A stretch of DNA of 7,759 nt from Flavobacteriales bacterium (GCA_003456455.1 DMRV01000149.1:1-7759); one strand, 5' to 3'; positions 1 to 6,460 are shown, numbered from the stretch's first letter. A program made the numbers and translations. The notes: generated by a model not told the origin, from the sequence alone.

Positions 1-328
1 GGGCATGGCCTGAACAAAAAAGATTTTCTTGTCTGCTGTGAAAGTTCCATAAATACCTGCAATAGAAACGCAGCTCAAGAAAAACAGAGAGACGTATGTG
101 TTCCACTCTGCGTTTTGAATGAAAAAGGTCCAGATTAACCCTGCCGCTAAAAAGCCATTATACAGACCTTGATTAGCCGCCAGCGTTTTTGTTTGTCCGA
201 ATAATTCCTTTCGGGAAATTCTTAAAGACTTTTCTTCCTCTAGTTTCCCACGCAAACATTTCAAACCACAAAATGTAGCAATGAATAAAGGCTATTAAGC
301 CAATCAATATTTTACTGACAATTTCCAT
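1..328 (-). pseudogene. DUF1304 family small membrane protein, frameshifted and cut by the window edge
   Basis: The ATG (328-326) overlaps the stop of the upstream gene in TAATG, so translation is probably coupled. Forty codons (328-209) read MEIVSKILIG at the start and RKVFKNFPK at the end. That frame then runs into a stop within 13 codons. Dropping one base at 207/208 (a CC pair on the plus strand) opens the next frame to position 1: ELFGQTKTLAANQGLYNGFL, then a hydrophobic stretch, AEWNTYVSLF and TADKKIFFVQAMP. The joined product (109 residues visible) fits DUF1304, about 115-125 residues with four predicted membrane helices, and the ANQGLYNGFLAAGL block is typical of that family. Function is unknown. 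The break could be a true mutation or a sequencing error. The near-perfect match of both halves to the family suggests an error or a very recent mutation. Family call confident; status uncertain. Confidence 0.82.
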
Positions 329-801
329 TATTTGAACACTTCTTGTAAATACGCTCCTAGTAAATCCTCTAAATTCTCGTGGCCGTCTAGTTGGTCGTAT
401 CGAATATCGTGAGAATAAAGTTGCGTCCGTTGTTGTTCAGATAGCTGAAGCTTGAAAACAAGCCCTTTGTAAGCTTCATCCAAAAGTCCGGTTGGGTTTA
501 CAACTGGCAAAGAGCTAGAAACAATTTTAGCAGTTGCTACCGCCTTAATTTCGTTAAGCGCATGAATTATTTCGGGAGCAAACACCCCAAATGAGGTTTC
601 GTAAAATTCTGCAAAACCACCATTTGTTACGGTTTGATTTAGCTTCACTATCACATAAACCATCTTTTCAGGCCCAGTGAGTTCTTGAACAGCATGATAC
701 CATTGCGACCAACTTTCGGCATCAAATTCAGCATCCTCTAGTTGTTGATCGGCAGAACTATATAGCCGACTAATTAACGCTCTATTTGAGATGTTCCCCA
801 T
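328..801 (-). CDS. DMP19/DUF4375-like acidic protein
   Basis: A 157-residue soluble protein with no signal peptide or membrane segment. Residues 41-70 carry the pattern I associate with the DMP19-like/DUF4375 family: a PEKMVYVIVKLNQ stretch followed by TNGGFAEFYE, with the NGGF core at 60-63. The protein is acidic, with about 22 Asp/Glu against 11 Lys/Arg. The named member of the family, DMP19 of Neisseria, is described as a DNA mimic that binds a transcription repressor; most homologues have no known role, so that function cannot be carried over here. The gene starts 19 bp after the ABC transporter stop and its own stop overlaps the DUF1304 start, so it is an internal operon gene. No clear ribosome binding site is seen before the ATG. 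Family call fairly sure; function unknown. Confidence 0.75.
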   Translation of the reverse strand: MGNISNRALISRLYSSADQQLEDAEFDAESWSQWYHAVQELTGPEKMVYVIVKLNQTVTNGGFAEFYETSFGVFAPEIIHALNEIKAVATAKIVSSSLPVVNPTGLLDEAYKGLVFKLQLSEQQRTQLYSHDIRYDQLDGHENLEDLLGAYLQEVFK

Positions 802-820
802 GTCGTTCTCGATTACCTAA

Positions 821-2563
821 TTATATCCTGCTCTGATAGGTGTGCAATTCATGATATCTTCCTTCAGTGGCTAATAATTCATCATGCGTTCCGCGTTCCG
901 CAATCCTTCCTTCTTCAATAACTAAAATCTGGTCTGCCTTACGAATTGTACTCAGCCTGTGGGCAATAACGAATGTTGTTCTATTCTTCATCAGTTCATT
1001 CAGACTTTTCTGAATGTAGGACTCACTTTCGGTATCTAAATTGGATGTTGCCTCATCCAGAATAATGATTTTCGGATTGGCCAGAATAGCTCTTGAGATA
1101 GAAATTCTCTGGCGTTGTCCACCAGATAATTTCACACCTCTTTCGCCAATAATGGTTTCCAGTCCGTCTTCAAACCGATCTGTGAACTCGTTTACATACG
1201 CTCCTATAACCGCTTCTTGAAGTTCCTCTTCCGTAGCATCTGGTCTAGGAAAAAGAATGTTCTCTCGAATACTTCCTTCAAAGAGAAAATCGTCTTGTAG
1301 TACAACAGCGAGATGTTCTCTGTAACTACTCAAATTAACCGTGGAAATATCAACTGAATCGATGGTCACTTTACCAGATTCAGGATTTAAAAACGTTGCT
1401 ACTAAACCAGCAATTGTAGATTTTCCAGAACCTGACGAACCAACCAAAGCTGTTACACTGCCCGGTTTAGCTTCGAAAGAAATGTTATGCAACACTCCTT
1501 TGCTTTCCTCATAGCTAAAAGAAACATCTCGGAATTCAATATCTCCTTTAACGTCTTTCAAAAACTCCGTTCTAACGTCAGGATCATCTTCTTCCTTCAT
1601 GTTCATCAACTCCTGCGTGCGATCCAAGCCTGCCATGCCATCCGTAAGTTGACTTCCAATATTTCCCATCTGCGTAATGGGAGCAATCATAAACCCGAGC
1701 AATAGGGTAAAGGATAGAAACTCACCCATTGTCAGTGTTTCTCCCATCATAAAGTAACCGCCAATGCCCATAATGCCAGTAGAGGCAAGGCCTATTAAAA
1801 AGATTGATGAACTACCTATAATGGCGTTAGCTGTTAAGCTCTTTTTTACGTTTTCAAACAAGCGATTGACACCTTTCTCAAAGCTGGCGTTTTCTTGTTC
1901 TTCTGCATTAAATGCTTTTATAACCCGCACTCCGCCCAAGGTTTCTGTTAAGCTGCCTTGCACCTGTGCATTAATCTTACCTCGCTCTCTAAATATGGGG
2001 CGTACATAGCCGAAAGCCTTTAGCATAACAACAGCAAAAATGATTACTGGAATCAAGACAGATACAGTCATTATTGGACTTATTTGTACCAATAGAAAGA
2101 TGGAAGCGATGGAGGTTATGGTACCGCCAATTAGTTGCACAAACCCTGTTCCTACAAGGTTTCGAACACCTTCAACATCTCTCATTACACGCGAAACCAA
2201 TGCGCCAGATTTGTGATTGTCGAAGAACCCGATGGGCAACTTCATGAGCTTACTCTGAACTTGAACCCTCATTTGAGAAATCATGTGCTGCGCTTGTACG
2301 CTTAGTAACCGTGTAATACTGAAAGATGTAATCGAACGTACTAGAATGGAGAACCCCACCACGGCTATAAGTAGCCAAAGGCCACTAATGTCTTTATTAG
2401 GAATGATGTCATCAAATAAGAAACGACTTGCGTAAGGCGCAACTAAGCCAGCCGCACTTTGAATTAATATGAGGAGTAGCCCAACTCCGAGCATTCCTCT
2501 GCGCGGCCAAATGTATTCTCTGAACGCCCAGCTAAAGGATACCGTTTTTTTGTCTTTACTCAT
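821..2563 (-). CDS. ABC exporter half-transporter (fused membrane and ATPase domains)
   Basis: A 580-residue type I (MsbA/LmrA-like) exporter of normal length, working as a homo- or heterodimer in the inner membrane. The membrane domain (about 1-320) has six probable helices near 24-46, 61-84, 140-160, 164-186, 246-272 and 280-300. The ATPase domain (about 340-575) has every catalytic motif intact: A-loop Tyr351, Walker A GSSGSGKST (375-383), Q-loop Gln423, signature LSGGQ (479-483), Walker B IIILDE (499-504) with catalytic Glu504, D-loop SNLD (507-510) and switch His535. Substrate cannot be read from the sequence; lipids, drugs and peptides are all possible, and no HlyD-like adaptor, outer membrane partner or second half-transporter is nearby. 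An in-frame stop lies 18 bases upstream of the ATG, so the start is well bounded. It is followed after 19 bp by the DMP19-like gene, very likely on the same transcript. Confidence 0.95.
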   Translation of the reverse strand: MSKDKKTVSFSWAFREYIWPRRGMLGVGLLLILIQSAAGLVAPYASRFLFDDIIPNKDISGLWLLIAVVGFSILVRSITSFSITRLLSVQAQHMISQMRVQVQSKLMKLPIGFFDNHKSGALVSRVMRDVEGVRNLVGTGFVQLIGGTITSIASIFLLVQISPIMTVSVLIPVIIFAVVMLKAFGYVRPIFRERGKINAQVQGSLTETLGGVRVIKAFNAEEQENASFEKGVNRLFENVKKSLTANAIIGSSSIFLIGLASTGIMGIGGYFMMGETLTMGEFLSFTLLLGFMIAPITQMGNIGSQLTDGMAGLDRTQELMNMKEEDDPDVRTEFLKDVKGDIEFRDVSFSYEESKGVLHNISFEAKPGSVTALVGSSGSGKSTIAGLVATFLNPESGKVTIDSVDISTVNLSSYREHLAVVLQDDFLFEGSIRENILFPRPDATEEELQEAVIGAYVNEFTDRFEDGLETIIGERGVKLSGGQRQRISISRAILANPKIIILDEATSNLDTESESYIQKSLNELMKNRTTFVIAHRLSTIRKADQILVIEEGRIAERGTHDELLATEGRYHELHTYQSRI

Positions 2564-2701
2564 GGTTGCGGTTAAGTGCTATTCGTATGCAAAATCTCTT
2601 TTGCTTAGGGCTAGATATTCCATATTGACATAATCCAGGCCTGTTATCAACTAAAGCCCAATTTTTAGCTAAAAGTTCGAATTGAATTCAGCTTTTTCTT
2701 T
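2564..2701 (-). other. Intergenic region between hydrolase and ABC exporter genes
   Basis: A 138-bp AT-rich gap long enough to hold a separate promoter for the ABC exporter operon. On the minus strand there is a TTGATA hexamer (2650-2645) and a TCAATA hexamer further downstream (2628-2623), a weak sigma70-like pair, but no exact match to the Bacteroidota TAnnTTTG element. I see no hairpin followed by a T-run, so no terminator for the hydrolase gene is evident. Read-through from the hydrolase gene is therefore possible. Confidence 0.3.
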
Positions 2702-3466
2702 TCAACCCTTCAGGAAAAAATCAACGGTGGACTGATGTGCTTCTTTCAGTAGCGCTAATGTAAAATGATCAGCAGCTTCGATTTCTAAATACGTTCCATT
2801 AGGCAACGTTTGGGCAGCTTTTTGACCTATTCCTAGAACCAAATCTTTTTCACCACTTATGATGAGGGTTGGAGTCTCAATTTTAGCAACGTCTTCTGGA
2901 GTGAGAGGTGGGTAACTACCGCGGCTAAAAGCCACCATAGCTTCTCTTTCTAATCCGGCTTGATTTAGAAAATTCCAATAAGCGGATATGTGACTTGGTA
3001 AATGGCTCGGAAACGTTTCGAAGGAAAGTATTTCTGCCATATTGGGCAGTAGATCTCCAAGTATAAATGGTGGTAGTCCCATTAGTCCATTTCCAGTAGC
3101 AATCAAAACGGCTTTGGTAAAATGTTCCGGGTGCTTGTGTAGCAAATCAAGCGCTATAACGGTGCCCATTGAATATCCGATGAGCCCAACATTTTCTAAT
3201 TGCAAATGATTAATCAGGTTAATGACATCCTTTGAGAAGTTTTCAGTTCCGTAAAAGTTGGGGTCGTTACTCTTATCACTTTCGCCATAACCTCGAAAAT
3301 CAATGCCGATTACTTGAAATCCATTTTTGGTTAACGTTTCAACCCAACCAGGTTTAACATAGTTAAAGTCGAAATTGACAATTGCCCCGTGAAGAAGGAT
3401 GAGTGGTTTTCCAGTTCCGTAAACCCTGTAGTTGATAGAAATATTACCCTGTGTGAATTTTGGCAT
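2702..3466 (-). CDS. Alpha/beta hydrolase fold enzyme
   Basis: A 254-residue cytoplasmic protein with no signal peptide and the full layout of the alpha/beta hydrolase fold. LILLHG (22-27) gives the oxyanion-hole His-Gly, DFRGYGESDK (56-65) the conserved loop, and GYSMG (97-101) the nucleophile elbow with Ser99. The remaining triad residues are probably Asp208 in SGEKD and His234 in AADH. A lid region, about 125-185 and rich in Pro and Phe, probably sets substrate choice. The length is typical of esterases, haloperoxidase-like and MhpC-like hydrolases, which cannot be separated by motif alone. The start is firmly set because an in-frame TAA lies directly before the ATG. The gene follows the PLP enzyme after 82 bp on the same strand; no shared pathway is obvious. 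Confidence 0.93.
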   Translation of the reverse strand: MPKFTQGNISINYRVYGTGKPLILLHGAIVNFDFNYVKPGWVETLTKNGFQVIGIDFRGYGESDKSNDPNFYGTENFSKDVINLINHLQLENVGLIGYSMGTVIALDLLHKHPEHFTKAVLIATGNGLMGLPPFILGDLLPNMAEILSFETFPSHLPSHISAYWNFLNQAGLEREAMVAFSRGSYPPLTPEDVAKIETPTLIISGEKDLVLGIGQKAAQTLPNGTYLEIEAADHFTLALLKEAHQSTVDFFLKG

Positions 3467-3482
3467 TTACTTTTTGGTGTAT

Positions 3483-3496
3483 CGTTTTGGAAAACG
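3483..3496. repeat. Short perfect inverted repeat before the hydrolase gene
   Basis: CGTTTT and AAAACG flank a two-base centre, 17 bp upstream of the hydrolase start in the 82-bp gap after the PLP gene. It has no T-run after it on the minus strand, so it does not look like a terminator. It could be a small operator or chance in AT-rich DNA. Confidence 0.3.
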
Positions 3497-3548
3497 TCTG
3501 TATAGTGGCATAGCATTCTACACTGTAATCAGCTTCCGTTACTTTTCT

Positions 3549-5426
3549 TTAAATACTTCCGACAAAATCTAAAAAGACTTTTTTGTGGAGTTCAAGATCT
3601 ATATTAGGAGAAAGGGCTACACGGGCTATATAGTCTTTGTCTCCCTCTTTAGTCGTTCCTTGAGTAGATGTTGCAGGTATGGTCCAATAACACCCGTTTA
3701 GCTGCCCATAACTCACGCAGTACTTGCTTTCATTCGGGATTTCAGTAATCATTAAATCAATCAATTTAAGATTTAAGGCTCTTTTGTAAGCTTCTCTTTC
3801 TTCATCTGTATCGCCTTTGGTAGGAAGGTCTAATGAAAATACGGATGGTGTAAATCCTTGAGCAGCCAATTCTTCGGAAACAAAATTGATTTTTGCCTCT
3901 GGCAATGTATCGGTGATGAAGTTTACAAATTCACGTGTGTTCTTGTAAGCATCAGCAATTCGTTTATTCATTGATGGCAATTGCTTTGCTAATAGTTTAT
4001 ACTGAAGCTGTGTAGCCTGATTATCGCAAAGCTTTAAATGCAATGCTATTTTGCTCATCAAAGCTTCCGTTTTGCTATTTCCTACGCAGTAGCCAGCGGT
4101 GCATTGCCCACCACTAGGGAATTTAGACCCACTTACGTATGAAATGGTCCTTACGGTTGAGAGGATTTCGCCTTCACCTAAAAAGTGAACATTAGGACAA
4201 AAGGTTTGATCTAAAATGAAAACGGGGTCGATGGCCGTTTCGCCACTTGCCGTTTTACGGACTGCACTTAAAGCGGCCTTTAGTTTTATAAGTTCAGGAA
4301 CTTCAACTCTAGGGTTTGTAGGTATTTCGGCTATGATGTAAGGGATGGCATCTTCATTGGCGACTTTATCTAAAACCGTATCAATGCTTTGTACCATATC
4401 ATGGTCACCATCCACTGGTAAATCCACTACTTCAACAGCATCAATACAAGCAGCAACACGCCTGGCTTGGTCATTTGTACCACCATAGCAATTTGGAGGA
4501 ACAATAAATTTGATTGCCTTTCCCTTGTGGTTTTCTAGGGCGTGATGCACAAGCCCCATCATAATGGCATACTGAACAGATAATCCGCTAGAACCAACAA
4601 GCGCGGTTGTGTTGGTGCCAGTAATGGTTGCAATAGAATCTAGTACGTTTGCCTTGTTCGCTTCTGCATCATCGTCTTCCTTATTATCTAAAGAGACTTG
4701 CTCTACCAGCGCCTTTAAGGCCGCTAGGCAATTAACGGGTGTCATTGCTATGGTCTCTCTCCTTCGGAAATGCTGAATTTCTGAGATATAACTTTCATTT
4801 CGCTCACCGTTCACTAATAGAACACTTCCATAGTGAGCATGAAGATTGACGGAAAAGTCGATAGTAGGAGGGAGCTCAGATTTAGAAATTTCGTCTTGTT
4901 GCGAAACGAAAATGGTGCTGCCATCAAACGCAGAAATAGCTGCTACGTTCTCAACATGTTTTAAAACAAACGTATAACCATAAATACCCTGTAGTATGTC
5001 AGCATTAAAAAACGCTGGTAATTCACCGGCATAGCAGATTTGGGTGTTTTTACCATCCAGTAAGTTCTTTCTAAGAACAGCCAAAATAGGGGCGGTCTGG
5101 GATGCAAAACTTATTACACTTTCTGTCTGTAGATTATTTAACCTAGCAATAGCCCATTCTAGTACGCATGATAATGGATGGCCCAATCGAATATAGTCGT
5201 ACGCAGTCGGCAATTCATTAAGTGCCGATGATTCAGAATTATTCTGATTAAATAAAGATTCAAACTGATCTAAGAATTGCTTTTTGGCCAATTTCTCATC
5301 ATAAATATCCAAGCGATGGGTTGTTAAACTCAACCAACCAGTCGGCATATTTTCCAATACGTCTTCAATGTAACTCAGCATTTTATTGTCTTCCATCACT
5401 GTCGCTTTTACTCGAGCTGCCAACAT
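3549..5426 (-). CDS. PLP-dependent enzyme of the Cys/Met metabolism family, long form
   Basis: A 625-residue protein whose second half (about 260-625) is a fold-type I PLP enzyme of the cystathionine gamma-synthase/lyase family. Visible motifs are GSSGLSVQ (278-285) for phosphate binding, CYGGT (313-317) with Tyr314 stacking on the cofactor, EIPTNP (367-372), Asp406 in ILDQTF for the pyridine nitrogen, the Schiff-base Lys435 in SGSKF, and Arg602 in ARVALSP as the probable substrate-carboxylate arginine. Family members usually have 380-400 residues; here about 230 extra N-terminal residues carry no motif I recognise. Fungal cystathionine gamma-synthases also have long N-terminal parts, a possible comparison. 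The reaction (gamma-synthase, beta- or gamma-lyase, sulfhydrylase) cannot be settled. The first ATG is bounded by an in-frame TGA two codons upstream; Met11 (5396) and Met16 (5381) are alternative starts. Confidence 0.88.
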   Translation of the reverse strand: MLAARVKATVMEDNKMLSYIEDVLENMPTGWLSLTTHRLDIYDEKLAKKQFLDQFESLFNQNNSESSALNELPTAYDYIRLGHPLSCVLEWAIARLNNLQTESVISFASQTAPILAVLRKNLLDGKNTQICYAGELPAFFNADILQGIYGYTFVLKHVENVAAISAFDGSTIFVSQQDEISKSELPPTIDFSVNLHAHYGSVLLVNGERNESYISEIQHFRRRETIAMTPVNCLAALKALVEQVSLDNKEDDDAEANKANVLDSIATITGTNTTALVGSSGLSVQYAIMMGLVHHALENHKGKAIKFIVPPNCYGGTNDQARRVAACIDAVEVVDLPVDGDHDMVQSIDTVLDKVANEDAIPYIIAEIPTNPRVEVPELIKLKAALSAVRKTASGETAIDPVFILDQTFCPNVHFLGEGEILSTVRTISYVSGSKFPSGGQCTAGYCVGNSKTEALMSKIALHLKLCDNQATQLQYKLLAKQLPSMNKRIADAYKNTREFVNFITDTLPEAKINFVSEELAAQGFTPSVFSLDLPTKGDTDEEREAYKRALNLKLIDLMITEIPNESKYCVSYGQLNGCYWTIPATSTQGTTKEGDKDYIARVALSPNIDLELHKKVFLDFVGSI

Positions 5427-5466
5427 ACGTCAAATGGTTTATTTCCGAGGGATTACAAGACGTTTT

Positions 5467-5486
5467 ATTGTATTACGGCATACAAT
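5467..5486. promoter_or_regulatory. Inverted repeat upstream of the PLP enzyme gene (possible operator)
   Basis: ATTGTAT (5467-5473) and ATACAAT (5480-5486) are a perfect 7-bp inverted repeat with a 6-base centre, 40-60 bp upstream of the PLP enzyme start. The position fits an operator overlapping a promoter for the leftward cluster. No exact Bacteroidota -7 element is seen, so this is inference from position and symmetry only. Confidence 0.4.
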
Positions 5487-5517
5487 GGCTTCAATTTCCT
5501 TTTAGTCTCACTACAAA

Positions 5518-5706
5518 CAGCTACACGTTAGCAGCATTAACGTATAGATGGAAGCAGTTAACCTATTGTTGAAGCTCAAATACCTATACGTTTTTGCACC
5601 TAACGTATAGGTCAAGCGCAAATACCAATACGTGAAGGTAGTGCACCATTACATGAGCAAGAAATACCAATGGGTATTTTCTCTTAACGTATTGATATAC
5701 TGCGTT
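5518..5706. repeat. Degenerate tandem array of nine 21-bp units
   Basis: Units begin at 5518, 5539, 5560, 5581, 5602, 5623, 5644, 5665 and 5686 with no spacers. Aligned, the first eleven positions follow NACSWATWSRT (S = C/G, W = A/T, R = A/G). Column 2 is A in all nine, column 11 is T in all nine, columns 4 and 9 are always C or G, column 5 is always A or T, and column 3 is C in eight. Examples of the box are AACGTATAG (5539, 5602), AACGTATTG (5686), TACCTATAC (5581) and TACCAATAC (5623). The second half of the unit is looser, often AAGC followed by CAAA. Alternate units are more alike: AAATACC recurs 42 bp apart at 5578, 5620 and 5662. The array lies about 90 bp upstream of the PLP enzyme start. 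Its role is unknown; see the findings. Confidence 0.8.
5582..5612. repeat. Perfect 11-bp inverted repeat inside the 21-bp array
   Basis: ACCTATACGTT (5582-5592) and AACGTATAGGT (5602-5612) are exact reverse complements with a 9-base loop. It can form a stable stem-loop or serve as a two-fold protein site. There is no T-run on either side, so it is not a standard terminator. A second, shorter one follows at 5662-5679: AAATACC and GGTATTT around a 4-base loop. Confidence 0.75.
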
Positions 5707-5805
5707 AAACACCTGTTGTTTTCAAAGAACCGTGTGTAAAACTGCAATCTCTTACAACAACTTGCAATCAACAAGATTGACGCACCACGTAATACTTAAC
5801 TAGCT

Positions 5806-5881
5806 CGTCATATCAAGCGAGGAACGAAGCAATCTCATGCTAAAGAGAGATTGCCACGCTCGTACTTCGCTCGCAATGACG
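5806..5881. repeat. REP-type long imperfect palindrome (type 1)
   Basis: The left arm (5806-5836) starts CGTCATATCAAGCGAGGAAC and ends GAAGCAATCTC. The right arm (5847-5881) starts GAGATTGCC and ends CTTCGCTCGCAATGACG. Read as reverse complements, the arms match at both ends (GAGATTGC and ATGACG) and along a GC-rich, diverged middle, around a loop of about ten bases. The GTCATTGCGAG...GCAATCTC signature is familiar to me from dispersed palindromes found in many bacterial genomes. It is non-coding and probably one of many copies. Confidence 0.75.
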
Positions 5882-6031
5882 GTAACTTCTAAAAACCTAT
5901 TCAATGAAAAAGAAATATGATTCCCTCGCAGCGTACCAGTAGGATTATGCCACAACGCATCCTGATTTTTTGATAAACAGGCATCTTCCTCACGTTTTCA
6001 GCTCTCAGCTTGTCTATTACTCTTCTTTTAT

Positions 6032-6115
6032 AACTCACCCCGTTCAGCAAGCTGAACTTCCCCGTCTCTTTTTTAAAGAGAAGGGGGGCACGCCTTGGCG
6101 TAACGAGGGTGAGTT
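6032..6115. repeat. REP-type long imperfect palindrome (type 2)
   Basis: An 84-bp element whose ends AACTCACCC (6032-6040) and GGGTGAGTT (6107-6115) are exact reverse complements. The interior continues the symmetry: TTCCCC against GGGG, and TCTCTTT against AAAGAGA around the centre near 6070-6075. A short nested palindrome, TTCAGCAAGCTGAA, sits at 6043-6056. The sequence differs from the palindrome at 5806-5881. It is probably a dispersed repeat. An open frame crosses it on the minus strand but is explained by the repeat itself. Confidence 0.75.
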
Positions 6116-6218
6116 GAAAACATAGAGCATATCTCATTTACATTTTTTTCCAAGCGGAATGGTTACTGGTAATCTACAGGGGAATCATTAAAAAACGCGC
6201 CAAACCAACTGAAAGCAG

Positions 6219-6246
6219 AACCCCGCCCCGTCCGGGGTTTTGTTTT
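6219..6246 (+). terminator. Rho-independent terminator with no gene in front of it
   Basis: AACCCCG (6219-6225) pairs with CGGGGTT (6233-6239) around a 7-base loop and is followed by TTTTGTTTT (6238-6246). This is a textbook plus-strand terminator. It lacks a T-run on the minus strand, so it is not bidirectional. No plus-strand gene lies upstream in this window, so it must end an unannotated transcript, be a relic, or block read-through toward the surface protein gene. Confidence 0.8.
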
Positions 6247-6306
6247 ATATGGAATAGCAGTAAGCCGTGTGGGTAAATGCCGCTTAGCGCAAGTTCCGTA
6301 ACTCAT

Positions 6307-6329
6307 TTTGGCAGGTGTTCCCTGCCAAA
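6307..6329. repeat. Perfect 9-bp hairpin in the leader side of the surface protein gene
   Basis: TTTGGCAGG (6307-6315) and CCTGCCAAA (6321-6329) pair exactly around a 5-base loop. Neither strand has a T-run next to it, so it does not resemble a terminator. The surrounding stretch, about 6255-6345, looks richer in G and C than the DNA after it. Function unknown; it may be part of another dispersed repeat or an RNA structure. Confidence 0.6.
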
Positions 6330-6422
6330 GCCACTACAAGGCCAAATGCAAAAAATAGTTGTAAAGTATGATGCCCGAAGCGAGGGGTGAAAATGCTTCA
6401 TAGCCTAACCGTCATAGATAAT

Positions 6423-6460
6423 CCTCAGAAAATAACATGAAATGGTTATTGAGGGGGGGG
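6423..6460. promoter_or_regulatory. Stem-loop ending in an eight-G homopolymer
   Basis: CCTC (6423-6426) and AATAAC (6431-6436) can pair with GTTATT (6445-6450) and GAGG (6451-6454), with a 4-base bulge. The right arm merges into a run of eight Gs (6453-6460). The tract lies about 180 bp upstream of the surface protein start. Runs of this length can slip during replication and can act as phase-variation switches when they alter promoter spacing; whether that happens here is not shown. Confidence 0.35.

Noticed and set aside
1487..2009. Two plus-strand open frames inside the ABC exporter gene
   Set aside because: They are antisense shadows of a gene with all ABC motifs intact.
3331..3516. Minus-strand open frame overlapping the start of the hydrolase
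   Set aside because: It is out of frame with a well-supported hydrolase and has no domain of its own.
5321..5572. Plus-strand open frame of 83 codons
   Set aside because: It starts inside the PLP enzyme gene on the opposite strand and ends in the 21-bp array; no domain is seen.
5518..5706. CRISPR array
   Set aside because: The 21-bp units are contiguous with no unique spacers, are too short and diverged for CRISPR repeats, and no cas gene is nearby.
5598..5710. Integron attC site (ACCTAAC at 5598 and GTTAAAC at 5704 resemble the core sites)
   Set aside because: The two cores are not complementary to each other, the interior does not fold as an attC site, and there is no integrase or cassette array.
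5901..6137. Minus-strand open frame of 78 codons
   Set aside because: It crosses the 84-bp palindrome at 6032-6115, has no recognisable domain, and the open frame is explained by the repeat.
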